Notes: generated by a model not told the origin, from the letters alone. A DNA stretch of 64,000 nt from Pempheris klunzingeri (GCF_042242105.1 NC_092020.1:14573288-14637287); one strand, 5' to 3'. Shown: positions 1 through 12,524, numbered from the stretch's first letter. Translations and numbers: made by a program.

Positions 1-1154
1 AGTCTTCCTCTTGCCCTTCTTACATAAAGAAAACCAAAGTGATTAGTTATTGACCATAAAGCTGTCACGATACAGCAAATGTCCTTCCACCTCACATTAA
101 CACATCCTTTCACACAATTTTCTGTGTCCAGGCCCTTATTTTTTCCGTCATCTCTCTTCACACTTCTTTGATTTATCTTCTGCTTTACCTCTCTTTTGAT
201 CTACTCCTCTTTCTTAACAACCCCTCCCTGTTTCCTTCCATCTTTGTTAATGGAGAAATGTCTTGGGACCAACTAGCAGTATCTTAGGTTTAGGTTTTAG
301 GTCTAGTTTTTAGTGGTATAGGGTCTTTGGTTAGTCTTGGTTATTTTGTAGGTCGTAAATGTTATTGTGAAATATATGCACCTTTCTTAAAATGTGTTAG
401 TAAAATAAATTCTTGAATATAAATAATAAATGTCTGTCTAGTGTCCCGATCCCTATTCTCAAGCTCCAGATTGCTTATTAGGGTGTCACATTATTTCATA
501 TGTGATTATATTTGTTTTTTAATTGTTATGGTTTGTAAAGAAACTGAAATTAAACTCTCCATGATACTAAAATATGAGGTCATAACCCCTGATCTCAAGA
601 GGTCACATGAAGTTTGACTTTGCTGGCACTGCAGTAGCTGTAGTCGTGTTTGGCTGTGTAGCTGTGGGCTCTTCTTTTTTCACAGTCACTAGCAAACAAG
701 AGAAAGGAGGGCAGGCCCTCAGATATACTGTGTGTGTGTGTGTGTGTCCATGCTCCCCTTCTCTTACCTCATGTGGGTGAAAACATCCCACCAGCACTAA
801 TCTTTCTCTCTTTTTCCCTCTCTCTTACTCTCTTTCTTCTTCTCCATCCCCCCCCCCCAATTGTTTCTGGGTTGTTTACCCCCACTCTCTGTTTTGTCAC
901 ATTTTTTTGCCAAGACTTTATTTCCCCTGTTTGAGCGCAAGTGTTCATCTTTTCCCTTTGGCGATGTAAGTTATTGCACAGATTGATCAGATTTGCTTTC
1001 CTTTAATGTTAGAGTGTGAAATCAACCTATTTCTGGATTGAGTTCGAGCTTAATATTTTACCTGTCAGTAAATGTGCATGCAGTGTGAATGAAAAGTATC
1101 TCTGAGCAAAAAACTAAAAGCATGTTAATGCTGATGTTTTTTATGTACTTGCAG
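1..1154 (+). other. intron of the nicotinic receptor gene (3' part)
   Basis: No coding exon of the receptor could be found here; the preceding exons (ligand-binding domain, M1 and M2) must lie left of the window. The stretch holds a (GT)n run at 729-747, a C9 run near 850-858 and pyrimidine-rich DNA at 800-900. It ends with a good acceptor (tgcag) at 1150-1154. Short open frames at 603-934 have no recognisable product. Confidence 0.6.
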
Positions 1155-1990
1155 CCCAGTACTTTGCCAGCACCATGATGATTGTGGGAATGTCTGTTGT
1201 GGTGACAGTTATAGTCCTGCAGTTTCACCATCATGACCCTCAGGGAGGCAAGATGCCCAAGTGGGTGAGTGACTGAAACTATTTATCGATAACATTTAAC
1301 ACAAATGCCAGGGTTTGTATGACGCTGTCACTGTGTGTGTATGCCACTGACACTCTCTCCTTTCAGGTTCGGGTGGTTCTGTTGAATTGGTGCGCCTGGT
1401 TTCTCCGCATGAAACAACCTGGCGATGAGCGCAAGCGGCCCGGTTACAAGTACCGTCAGGCTTCCCAGCACCACTCCAGCACCAGCTCCATAGAGATGGG
1501 CACTGTGCCGAGCCTCACTGTGCCACTCTCACAGACATCCTGCCCTCCTTGCCCTACAGGCACCTCCAACGGTTCCATGAGCCTGTACTTCGGCAGCTAC
1601 CACCCCATAGAGAGCTCACACTGCCCGCCTTCTAGCGACTCCGGGGTAGCACTAGGGGGACGTGCCCACGGTTCTCCCAGTGATGAAACTGAGCCACCTG
1701 GGGGAGTTGGCAGTGGTGTTGGAAGCCTGGGGATGGGAGTTGGAGCTGGGATGGGAGTCGGCATTCCCCCACCAGAGATCCAGCGCATCTTGGAGGAAGT
1801 GTCGTACATAGCCCAGCGGTTCCGGGACCAGGACGAGGCTGAGGCCATCTGCAGCGAGTGGAAGTTTGCAGCGGCGGTGGTGGACCGGCTGTGCCTGGTG
1901 GCCTTCTCTCTCTTCTCTATCATCTGCACCTTCACCATCCTCATGTCAGCACCCAACTTCATAGAGGCTGTTTCCAAAGACTTCACATAG
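1155..1990 (+). CDS. chrna8: neuronal nicotinic acetylcholine receptor alpha-7/alpha-8 class subunit, last two coding exons (5' partial)
   Basis: This is the C-terminal part of a homopentamer-forming, ligand-gated cation channel subunit of the plasma membrane. Exon A, 1155-1264 (110 nt, begins with the last two bases of a codon), encodes transmembrane segment M3 and the start of the cytoplasmic loop ([20 protein letters not shown], then [13 protein letters not shown]). Exon B, 1367-1990, encodes the conserved [10 protein letters not shown] start of the M3-M4 loop, a variable loop, the [13 protein letters not shown] amphipathic helix, M4 and the terminal EAVSKDFT before TAG. The join is in phase 0, with GTGAGT donor and tttcag acceptor. 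The WVRV start of exon B and the [25 protein letters not shown] tail fit the non-mammalian alpha-8 subtype better than alpha-7, but this rests on recall of the family, so alpha-7 remains possible. The loop has an unusual Gly/Val/Met-rich stretch (about 1700-1764). The gene is incomplete because the window starts inside it. Confidence 0.9.
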
Positions 1991-3605
1991 CTTGTTGCAG
2001 CAGCAGAGAGAGGGAAGAAAGACAGTGCAGATTAGGGATGAAGAAGAGAGATAAAAAGGATAGGGGGAGGAAACGATGAAGAGTTACATATGTGGTCCTC
2101 AATCTACAGTCTGGGCACCCCTTTAGAAAGGAAGCGTGCCACACAGTGTTTTATGAGACAAATTATGATATATCTGGAAACTCAAGAACGTGAATAGAGC
2201 CGAGCAGCTCTACAATTGAACAAATGAGGAAACAAAATATTTGTAATTGATGAACAAGTAATTACAAAGACTTTACTTTGTAATTACTGTTGCATTAGCA
2301 CATTTTCAATTAAGAAAAGAAACATAAAATCATTGTCTCACTCTTTCCTGATGTCAGAGAAATTGCTTATATTTAGAAGAATGCAGACTTGGGAGCCTAT
2401 GGGAGAAGGTTGGGGATCACTCGGACAGTAGAGGAGAGCACTGCATATATTTTCTTTTTACATTGAGTAAGATATCAATAAGAGGAAGATAATAATTGTC
2501 ATCATCCTGAAAACAGTGTAAATATAATTGTTTTGTCTGCAGTATTTGTTTAAAAAGCAGCTTAATTTACTGTACAGTGACACACTACCACAGTCCACCT
2601 CACTGTGTCTTCACTAGTTCATTTCGATCATCCAACTATTGTTGTCATGTATGTACAAATCCACACAAATATATGTACAAATATTACTTCAGTCTAAACT
2701 CATACACCAACTGTTCACCTCCTGAACTCTTAATAAGGAAGTTAGACCTTTTCTGATGGTGTACCATCCCTGTAATGATGTTTGGTTAGTTACTAAAATG
2801 AGATGTTTCACTGTGAATTTTACTGTTTTTGCTTTTGCTTTGATCAACAGACCACTGGCCACAATGTGATTGCTTTGACACAAGTGTAGAGACATTTTCT
2901 TCTCTCATCAGAGTTGGAATGCTTATTTAAGATCACTTCCCACTCTACCTTGCCTGTTTCATTTAGCCAGTAGAATCTGTAATGTAATAATAACAGTTTG
3001 GGACAGTGTAGTGATGAATTATCCAGTATATTGTATCGAACAGCAATGTGTTGACTGGTTTATACTGGTGTTGACCAGTAATACAAAATGCAAATGTGTC
3101 TTTCTATAAAGAGCAGTCAAATACTGTATGTTGAACTGTGTACAACTGTGAACTCTGTGAACTGTAGGAAACGGGTCATGTAACAGTTGTCTAACTGCTG
3201 TAAAAATACTCATATTCATATACCTTAAAAAGGAGGTTTGTACTTGTTGGACTAAACTGTGCATTCATGTTGACTTAAGACAAAGATCGGTTTGAACCTC
3301 TGATGACACAGACAGTGGTCAGAGGCTCGGCAGCAAGAGGAAAACGTCACAACCCCATCGACCACTGTATCACTGGAGAATATACTGTAGATTTATAAAA
3401 GGTCCCAGTGTCAGTAAGTTTTGTCTGTGTTTTGTAGGAGGAGTCGAGTGACTGATTCACACAAACAAAGTTGTTAATGTGTTAAGTTCCACCTCCCACC
3501 TCCACCTCTTTGTCGTAGCTACTGTCAATGGCCTCTTTTTCTCTTTCTGTTATTCCAAGTGTGATTTCTTTTGCTCTCTATGTCAATAAAAGTTAATTTA
3601 TTCTC
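1991..3605 (+). other. 3' UTR of the nicotinic receptor gene
   Basis: This AT-rich non-coding stretch follows the TAG stop and has no credible ORF. The first clear AATAAA lies at 3585-3590, with a T-rich stretch beyond it, giving a 3' UTR of about 1.6 kb. The extent is inferred from that signal only. Confidence 0.55.
3585..3590 (+). promoter_or_regulatory. poly(A) signal AATAAA, nicotinic receptor gene
   Basis: A canonical AATAAA lies about 1.6 kb after the stop codon. It is the first consensus signal downstream on the + strand that is followed by T-rich DNA. Confidence 0.5.
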
Positions 3606-6600
3606 AGTATAACAGTCTCTGGATACATCTGTGGGGATAGAACGTGGAGGCAGGGGAGCGCTTGGTTGACATATACTGACACAGTGACTACATACGATTA
3701 AGTATAATAATGATTAAGCCTTATAGGTTCACTGTGATGATAAAAAATAAAATCAGTGTTATGTTGTGGCATTCATAGAATTATCCCAAACATAAAATGA
3801 TAGCAATAACAGCTGAAACCTGTGCTTTCTGTACTAAAATCAACCACAGACTTGCAGCTAGTTTCAAATCTATTAAACATCCACAAGTTACAAGTTCAGT
3901 CAGTTGATGTTGCTTTACTGCGAGCAAGAAGATGTCACAGAGGACTCTTTATCTCCATCTTTTATCACTATGATATATTCCCTATGATGTCATGTTAATG
4001 TGACGGGGTGTTTTACTTTTGATGGGTGGGCAAAAAAGCCATCAGCTCAACCAGGAGTCATTTTCATGAGCCTCAACAATTTTAGACAGGTCAAACAGTC
4101 AAAGAACCGAATCTGGACAAGACAAATATTTGAAAATTCCCTTCATATCATTGAAGCTCTGGTCTCCTTAGTGGTAGAATTATCTTTGGTTTCAGATAAG
4201 GAAGGGAAATAAAAAATTGAATGGGAGAGGAAATCAGACAGAAATCTTAGCTGAAATATGCCAAAAACAGCATGCAAAATAAAGAATGTGGGGCATGTTT
4301 TCTTTTTTTGTGTGGCCAACAAAGGCGTCCTCTCAATGTTTGATGTTATGTGGATGAACTCCAATCAGTAAGACGGTGCCCACATTTTAATCGAGATCTA
4401 TCAAAAACCCTGAAAAAGCCATTTGAGCAAGACAGGAATCCTGTCTTTTACTTGGCATGAGATATGTCACTGTGCAATCTATAAACTCAGTCTTTACTTG
4501 CAGTAGAATTTATTAGTCCTAGAAAATACTGAATAAACATTTCAACAGGTTAAGACTGAAAAATACCGGTCAGTCCATCATGATGCAGTCGGTGCTCCCT
4601 GATGTGTATGTGCGTGTTTGTGCTGGTGTGAGTGTAACACTTAAGTGCTGAGTTATGCCTCCTGCACTGTGTCAGTATTCTAATCATTTATTAAAGGGGA
4701 GAGGGAATAAAAATGAGTGAAACAGTCCATGACGGAGGCAGATGGAGGAACTGGAGCTCATAGACAGAGCAGCAGTTTGAACAAACCTTTTAAACAGAGA
4801 CTTGGCTGAAAATTCTGAAACTACACATTGATCTATCAAACATCAAACTGTATGATCAGACAGAGGTTATAGTTGTTCCAGTTGTGATTTAGACTGACCA
4901 TGCCGTAAACAGATGAGTGGATGCATTAGTTATGCAACAGTTCCTAGTGCATTTGCACCATTAAACAGGGATGCCGCTTTGACTCCACACTGTAGATAGA
5001 CGCACTGTAATGTCTGACCCAGTTCTGCAGTTTTAGAGGGGAGGTGATGTGGAATTTTCGGTGGAGAAGATACGTTAATTGTGTGTAATTTATCTAAATA
5101 ACTCCAATGTTGGAGTGACTGAGAAGTCAAAGAGAAAAGGAATAAACAAGTAAAAGATTTCAGGAGGCGGACAACAGCAATGGCAAATAGTAAAGAACAA
5201 AAACCAAATATGCATTCCTTCAGATGAACAGTGTGGAATAAATCATTTTGAAACAGAAACTGTGTGCAGTTTAAATGGTCTGTTTCAATGGGAAGAGAGG
5301 CAGGGAGAGAGAGATTGGACTGCAGGGTAGCAACCAGTCAGTAGGCCACACATAAAGAAGATTACATAACTGAGGATGAACAGAGAATCCCAGCTTCAAG
5401 GCTAGATTATACGTTAAGCATAGAAATGGAAAATTCATGATCAAAAGTGAACTCTGGCAGTCCATATGTTCATGTATTTGTGTGTGCGTGTGTGTGCATG
5501 TGTGTGTGCGTGTGTGTCTGGTGCCTGAGGGCTCTCAAGGCATTTTGGCTGAAGGACAAGCAGTCTCTCTCTCTGACAGGCCCTCCTGTGTTTTCTTCTG
5601 CTTACCTTACCTACACCCTTGAGGTTTTGAGCGTGTGTGTTTTGTGTGTAGAACAACAAACTCTATATGTATATGAACTCTGTATAAGATACTGGGCCAG
5701 AGCTGCAGAATTCCATAAACCTCTTATTTTAACAAAAAATGTTTGGAGACCTAGAATCTGTTTGTGGAGGATCTTCACTATGGTGGGTGCCATAATTTAC
5801 TGTCCATCTTTTTTTTTATTTAAATCTGCTTTCAATTAAAACAGATGTAAAGGTAAATGGAAATGGAAAATTAGCTCCTTGGTGGAGGTAATAATATGTA
5901 TCAAAAATAGCTCAGTGTATGTTAACTCCAATATGGTCAATCACCAACATTGTCATCAATGGAACAAAACAAGATGGAAAGACATATGTCCCATCTCAAG
6001 GAGGGAGGCAGCACTCTGAGTGAAAAATATATTGGTTATTATATTGGTTGGTCTATTGGTTGGTTGGTTGATTGGTATCTTTGACCCTAAAGATCCTATG
6101 GTGTCAAAAATATATTGTGTGCGTGTGAGCTTATGGAGCCAGTTTGGGCCCTTACTCCTCCAATATGATAACAGTATATCACTTGGTCAATGCAACTTAC
6201 ACATACAAACCACAAGAAGACCACAATAAACTAGAGTTGTGTAATTTATTCAAAATGAAACCACATTTTGCACCCTTATTTGAACTCGAATAAAATCCTA
6301 ACAGAGTGATTTGCAAAAGTTGATTTCATTAATCAACAAACTGCTATTGTAAAAAGCAAAATTCTGCATTGCAGTCAGAATGTAAAAGCATGTACCGCAT
6401 TTATTTTGTATGACTGTAGCAAACCTTGACACCATCGTGTTTGTCAGGAGGGGAAAGTCGGATATTCTAAATCAGTTTTAACTTTGTAATAATTCAGGAA
6501 TTTGGGGAATACACAGCAGTGACTCAAGTTAAAGAAGTCAAATCACAGTTAAATCTGTTCACTGTTCTATTCCACTGAGATATGCGTGAGAATTTCTTCA

Positions 6601-6835
6601 GGGATCAGAGCACAACAGTGGTGAAGGAGAAGACACAGGCTCAGTGAACAGGACTTAAATATGTGCATGTGGGATATATACACACCCGACAGCACTACAC
6701 CAAACAAACATCACGTCAATCACCAACATTAGCTCTTTATTCTCTCACCTTTGATAATGCACTCTGACATTACGGATTTACAACTTCAGTTACTATTGAA
6801 GTTACTGACACAGCTACGCAGTTCATACACTCTTA
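3606..6835. other. intergenic, no gene seen
   Basis: AT-rich intergenic DNA without recognisable exons. It contains a GT-rich microsatellite at 5479-5518 and a degenerate TTGG-type run at about 6040-6076. Short open frames here lack homology or codon structure that I can recognise. Confidence 0.6.
5479..5518. repeat. (GT)n imperfect microsatellite
   Basis: About 40 bases of alternating GT with GC and CA interruptions. Confidence 0.85.
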
Positions 6836-7509
6836 GAAATTCCCCCTGTTAAAAAACGGTTAACAACTGGCAGTAGGGTTGCCAGGAAATTACTGTAAAA
6901 TTAACGGTATATTGCTGTTGCTGAAATTTACAGTTAACTACTGTTAGTATAAATACAGCAAAAAGCTGTTATTTTAAACCTTTACAGGAAAGTACTGTTG
7001 AAAAGATTAGCAGTTTATTACCGTTTATTTACACTTTTTCTTAAGACGTATATTTGCAGCTTTTAACTGTGAATTTCAGCAAAATACTACACCTTGTTGT
7101 TAATTCATTTCCTTCTAGCAAAATAGACAATATATTTATTTTTCTAAACCTAGTGATTTGATAAATTACTTCTTGCACGTCATGTTATAAACACCATGTT
7201 TTAATGTGATAAAGAAACATAGCCTTTGAAACTGCAACTTAAAATGCCAAGACAAATAATAAAACTTCAAAGTGTCTTCTCAAACCATGTCTCTTTATTG
7301 AAATTGAACAAAGTATCAACAAGAACAAGAACAAGTATTGCACTGCCTTGTGCAAAAAGGTCACCTTTTTAAGGTTAAACAAAAAGAGTTTGGTGGCTCT
7401 TAGGATTAACACACTTTCTCATAACATAGAGAATAACTTAAAACTTAAATTCTTCTTAAAACACTAAAATAACAAAAGTTGCTTGAGAACTGAGAACAGC
7501 AGCAACTAA

Positions 7510-7590
7510 GTGTGTGTCTGTGTGTCTGCGTGTCTGTGTGTCTGTTTGTCTGCGTGTGTGTGTGCATGTCTATGTGTGTCTATGTGTGTA
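7510..7590. repeat. TGTGTCTG-type minisatellite
   Basis: About 80 bases of GT repeat interrupted regularly by CTG and CGT, lying just beyond the stop codon of the minus-strand orphan exon. Confidence 0.8.
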
Positions 7591-7595
7591 ACTGA

Positions 7596-7740
7596 CTATA
7601 TGAAGTCCCACTCAAAATCCATCAGTCTCTTCAGGAGACTTGAGACCGGAGGGCTGAAGGAGGGAGAAGCTCTCTTCTTGCCTTTCCCTTTGCCCCCTGC
7701 AGCCTTTGTGCCCCGATCAGGGTTGATCCCGATGAACCGC
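7596..7740 (-). pseudogene. orphan 3' terminal exon, unknown protein (C-terminal 47 residues)
   Basis: On the minus strand a T-rich tract plus cag at 7741-7743 forms a good acceptor. It is followed by an open frame beginning RFIGINPDRGTKAAGG, then a basic KGKGKK run, and ending LLKRLMDFEWDFI before a TAG stop at 7598-7596. A minus-strand AATAAA occurs about 300 bp further on. I do not recognise the protein. No upstream exon of it could be found within 1 kb, so it is probably a repeat-borne fragment or relic rather than a working host gene. An alternative is the last exon of a gene with a long intron, but the upstream neighbourhood is repetitive. Confidence 0.4.
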
Positions 7741-8368
7741 CTGAAAAACAAGAGTGTATGTTCAGAGTTGGTGTTGAAAAACATATACTGTAATTATATA
7801 CATGTGTTTAATGTTCTTGATATTCCATATTGTAGTTGATTTACTAAGCCCAGCCAGGGTGTGAATTGAACCAATATTAATATGTCTCAAGGCATTGCAT
7901 ACCCATATAACAACCTCTACCAACATTTGAAATTATAAGAAAATGTTTTGTGGGGTTTTCCCCTTTAGCAACTGTTAAGATCGCGCTAGCTAGTTAGCTA
8001 GCAAAGAATTTACTCACGGTGTGCCTAGCTAATGCTAATCTTAAAAATGACTCCAACTTAAGTAAGTGATGGTTTTTGCCTGTTCTAATTAGCAAAGCAG
8101 TAAGAAACTCACCTGTTTGTTGTGGTGATGGAACTAGATAACAATTTGGCTTCAAACTCCACTCTCCAACGTGTCTCCTGCTCTCTCACCTTCTTGTTCC
8201 CAAAATGCATTGCAAAAAATACAAGAAATTACTGTTTTCTTTTCTTGAAGTAATAATACAGTAAAATAATGTTATAAACTGTTATTATACAGGGTAACCC
8301 TGTATTTAAACATAACAGGATCTTACTGTTGAAATTTCACCGTAAATTTACAGCAATTTGTAAAAAAG

Positions 8369-8404
8369 CAAAATACCTCGTGTAGGATTGCACGAGGTAT
8401 TTTG
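8369..8404. repeat. perfect 14-bp inverted repeat with 8-nt loop
   Basis: The left arm CAAAATACCTCGTG (8369-8382) and the right arm CACGAGGTATTTTG (8391-8404) are exact reverse complements around TAGGATTG. A poly-T-rich run follows. It may mark the terminus of the repeat to its left. Confidence 0.9.
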
Positions 8405-8663
8405 TTTGTTTTTTGATAAAGTCATTGTTGTGGTAGTATGCCTGCTATAAATGTAAAATTTATTATATATAAATGTAAAATACTTTGCCAGGTTGAGGCC
8501 CTGAAAGAAAAGAAAAAAGATGTGGCAAAATCCAGAAAACCCTCGTGGAAAATCCTTTAATTTATGCTTATGTAATCAGGTGCAAGTAGCTTCCTTGTGT
8601 CCTATAATAGCTCAACACATCTAATACTATAGGTGGTTTCTTCAAATTCAACTCAATATGCCA

Positions 8664-8953
8664 CTTTTAATGACGACTGCAGTTTTCAACCCCCTGAACA
8701 GAATCCCTCATAAGAGACTCATTTGCAGATCAGGTGTTGTCTCAAGAATGTCTGATGCAACCAATCAAGGGCCTCATTAACTGCATCAGGTGTGCCTCAG
8801 ACAGAACCCATCAAACACTCGGACTGGCTAGAGGTTTGTTCACAGTGACATTTGGTTCCATGTTAGAAATATGAATAAGATGAGAGAATTAAGTAAATAT
8901 TGCCCGTACACCTAATTTGCAATGGGGGTCGAATAATTTCAAATGCAACTGTA
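8664..8953. mobile_element. short non-autonomous DNA transposon remnant
   Basis: The right end (about 8926-8953) reads GGGGGTCGAATAATTTC followed by AAATGCAACTGTA, which resembles the terminal repeats of fish Tc1-like or MITE elements. A degenerate counterpart (TTTTCAACCCCCTGAACAG) occurs near 8683-8701 in inverse orientation. There is no transposase coding in between. The family assignment is tentative. Confidence 0.4.
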
Positions 8954-9178
8954 TGTCTTACATTACGATCATTAGATAATATTCTGGAGGAAAATACACC
9001 ATTGGAACAGATGTACTCCAATCTCATAAACACCGCCTGATATCCCTACGAATGGACTCCCTATGAGAAAGAAGAACAGCTCAGCTGCCACATTCCACTG
9101 CTAATCTTCAAATGCTTGAACTGTTCAGCCAGACCTCCACAGTCAAGATGCCTCTGAGATGACAACATGTAAACAAGT

Positions 9179-9212
9179 GTTGTTGTTGCACTTGTTATTG
9201 TTGTTGTTGTTT
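9179..9212. repeat. (TTG)n microsatellite
   Basis: An imperfect TTG trinucleotide run. Confidence 0.8.
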
Positions 9213-10696
9213 CATGTCAGGCCAACCACGGGAGGCTCTGATGTGCAGATTCGATGATATAGAGTCTAGGTGGTGACCAAAGTGCAAGACTGGGTGTCTG
9301 GATTGCCTCACATACACACGTACAAAATTGCAGCAGCCATTGCCAACCACACCCACCCACACATAAACACAAGCGTGCTTGTACACCATCAGCATAAGCA
9401 CATTCACACACACACTGTGCCCAGCGGGGTCCTGAGCGAGACCAGATTGCATGTTCAGGGAGTGTCAAACGGTCAGACTGCTGAGCTCAGCGTGCAGCTG
9501 ATGTATACTTCACAGGGAATCAAAAAGTTATGAACCAAAACAGAGATGCTTTCCTTTCCTCTTCCTCTGAGAACAGATTAAGACCTAATCTGTGATGGTT
9601 AATAATGCAACTACAGTAGATGATATAACGTCAGTAAAATATTTTGAAATCCACAGCATAAACAGGTCATGGCAGCTATAGGGCGAAGTGAGGAAAGTAA
9701 TGAAAGCCATGAAAAAGTTATGGGTTGAAGCTCAATCTTATTACCATCCTATATGGCAATGACCTCTGCCTGCTGAACCGCTGGCCCAGCATTATTAGTT
9801 AAAAGAAAAATGAAGCTCTTGCAATGGGTTCATGTGTGCTGCAGGGAATTCTGTGTGCGTTTGTGGTTGATTGGTGGGTCTCGACGGCCAAATGACATTC
9901 CCTCCCCAACACCCACAGAAACACTTCTTCTCTGGAGCAAAGCCACCGGACATCACCCCCCAGCATTTACCTCCTCTCTTGTTCCCTCTGCACGTTTTCT
10001 CATTACAGTCCCAATATATCCACCACTCTCACAATCCCCTGGGGATTGCAGTTGAGAGACAACCCTGCTGGATGCTGCCGCCACACCAGATGATCATCTC
10101 TCCCCTTCTGGCCCTGTAAGTTGCCCAGCCACCTGTCTAGTCCTCAGGTCCAAACAGTCTCGCACCTTCACACACCGCCCAACTCCAAACGGTGACTTAG
10201 TGGTTAGATCACTCTCTGTTCTTATTGCATTCTGTTTTGCTGTTGCTCATTTGCTTTGCTTTGCTGTTTAGCCATGCTAGTGGTGTGGTTCTGTGGACGG
10301 CAATGTCAGTCTGTTGGTCGGTTGGTCAGTACACCACTTTGATTCAGACTGAAGTTGCTAAACAACTATTGAATTGATAAAATTAAAATGTCTGCACAAA
10401 TAACATTTTGTACAGACATTCATGGTGCCCAGAGGATAACACGCTAAACTAAGTCGACGAACATGCTAAAGGTTCTGCACTGTCGTGTATGCCCTGTTTT
10501 TTTTCTTCTTCTTGTTTATTTGACGCTGTCTTTTGTCTCTACTTCTGTCTTGCTGTGTTTTCTTCTCTTATCATTTCCATTTTTTTTTTCTATTTTCTTT
10601 GCCATGTTATTCCATTTCAGTAATTCATTAAGGCATTATTTAATCAATTTTGTCATGACACTTTCATCACTGTAATAAGCTTTGATTCATTTCCGT

Positions 10697-10710
10697 GGGG
10701 GGGGGGGGGG
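10697..10710. repeat. G14 homopolymer
   Basis: Fourteen consecutive G residues, flanked by T-rich DNA on the left and A-rich DNA on the right. Confidence 0.9.
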
Positions 10711-12503
10711 AAAGAACAGCCTGAATGCTAATGTGATGCATGGCCAAATGAGAGAGCAACAGCAGGGTTGGCTGGACCATCAGTCTCCTCTCACTTCCCT
10801 CATTGTTTTCCTGACAGAGCAGAGCCTTTCCTCGTCTCCGTGGGCCAGAGGTCTGGATAACAGTTTGGTTGGCTCTGTCTGCAGTCTTGCAGTCTGGAAC
10901 CAAAACGTGAATTTTTTTTCAGTAAGTGACGTGTAAATCCCCCTAAAGAGATATGGCAGCAATTAAATGAGTCAAATAATATTCATATTCATGGCACACA
11001 CAAACAAATGAGCACAGCAATTGCGAATACGTACAACAGAGTCTGCCAAGTGATGATCTTGCCAAGTTTCAAGGACAACCACAGTGAAAGCAGACCCCTG
11101 AAATAGTTATTAAGAGTATTACAACCTAAATTCAAGCATAATCTGAAACCTAAACACTGTGGAAACAGAGAAAAAAAAAAAAGAAGGACGCCTTTGGACT
11201 TTAGGCTGGGAATGATGCCAAAACCAATCACATCACAGTGATTAAACAATCTTCTATTTAAAATTGAAGCCATTTGTTCCAGTGTGCTCAGGTGCTCAGA
11301 GGACAGGCTCCAGTTTTTTTTGACAGGACCTGAACTGCTCTGTCATTTTAAAATAAAATATTCTTTTAAAAAAAAGAAAAAGAAAAAGCAAGGGACGTGA
11401 TGAACATACAGTGTTCACAGACAGACAAAAAAGTGGAAAGAAAGTATACACTACATTTCCCAAATACCTAGAAAACAAACAAGGATACACAAACAGAAAT
11501 AGTGCTAGAATGAATCTCTCTCTCTCTCTTTCAGCAGCAAATATGAGATGATGCATGACCCATAATCCGCAGGCATGAAGTAATCTGAGTGGATGTGCAT
11601 TTGGATTATCAGTCTGGAACAGTCTAATCTGAAACACTTCTCAAACTGGTTGATTGAAAGGTCATAAAAGAGCTTCAGCCACATGGAGATACAGTGTATC
11701 TGTATTTGCATCAGTGTTGTCAGGATGATCAGTAGAGGAGGATATCTTTAACACTGAGTTTACCTCTTCTATTGACAGATATCAAGCATGTAACTAGTTC
11801 ATCCTCTCATTGGCTGCTATTTAGAGTCCCATTGGCTGCTGCTGCAACTTTTTCTGTGAATCAGTGTTACTTTTATCATCATGATGCTCTATCTGACAGC
11901 TGCTATGGCAGGTCTACCAGCACCCTGATCAGATTTAGGATCTGCAAATTTACTTCTCTTTTGTACCTGTATTTCCTCAATCTGTCAACTACAACTCATT
12001 GTCACCTGAGAACATTTTCACATGCAGATGTTAGTTTTAGCTCAAAACTAGTACAGCCTCACAGAGCTGCTAACATGGCTGTGGGCTCTCTGTCTCTGTC
12101 CATAAAAAGCATAACTCATGCCCCTGTCCCAAAATAAATTTCGTAGACATGAAAATCTAACATTTATTATGGATGGTTTTAATCAACGTATTGTTGCAAC
12201 TTAACCGTATAGCCATCCAAAAATGACATGATCCCAGTGCCTACAATGTTTCCCTCTGCCATGCATATTCACCAGAAAGTGGTATACTGGTTTACAATGA
12301 CTGCCTCTTTTCAAAGATGTGTTGCTTCATTGCAACTCGTCCTCTGTATCAAAACTGTGTGACTGATTGCATGTTCTATCTCAGATGTAAAGTCTGTAGA
12401 GAAAAAAAGGGACAGATAGCCGCTCAGTTACATGTGAAATTCCATCAAACCAAATTAATGCAAATGACCTCAGCTGCAAATGCTCACAGAACACGCACTC
12501 TCT

Positions 12504-12524
12504 CACACACACACACACACACAC
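12504..12524. repeat. (CA)n microsatellite
   Basis: About ten uninterrupted CA units. Confidence 0.9.

Larger units (their letters stand above)
6836..8404 (-). repeat. fish interspersed element with TACTGTAA-rich ends and an internal minus-strand terminal exon
   Basis: Both ends are built of repeated short motifs of the type ACTGTAAA / TTTACAGT / ACGGT (6840-7040 and 8220-8360), which do not occur at such density elsewhere in the window. Between them, on the minus strand, lie a splice acceptor, a short coding terminal exon (7596-7740) and an AATAAA-type poly(A) signal (about 7290). A 14-bp inverted repeat sits at the right edge (8369-8404). The unit looks like a dispersed teleost repeat that has captured or carries a 3' gene end. 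The family name is not known to me and the boundaries are approximate. Confidence 0.5.

Noticed and set aside
1597-1986. A 129-codon minus-strand open frame.
   Set aside because: It is the antisense of the nicotinic receptor's last exon.
9195-9533. Overlapping 80-codon frames on both strands.
   Set aside because: They come from CA-rich low-complexity DNA and have no recognisable domain or splice context.
10463-10675. A hydrophobic 70-codon frame that looks like a membrane peptide.
   Set aside because: It is a T-rich tract read as Phe/Leu; there is no conservation evidence or gene context.
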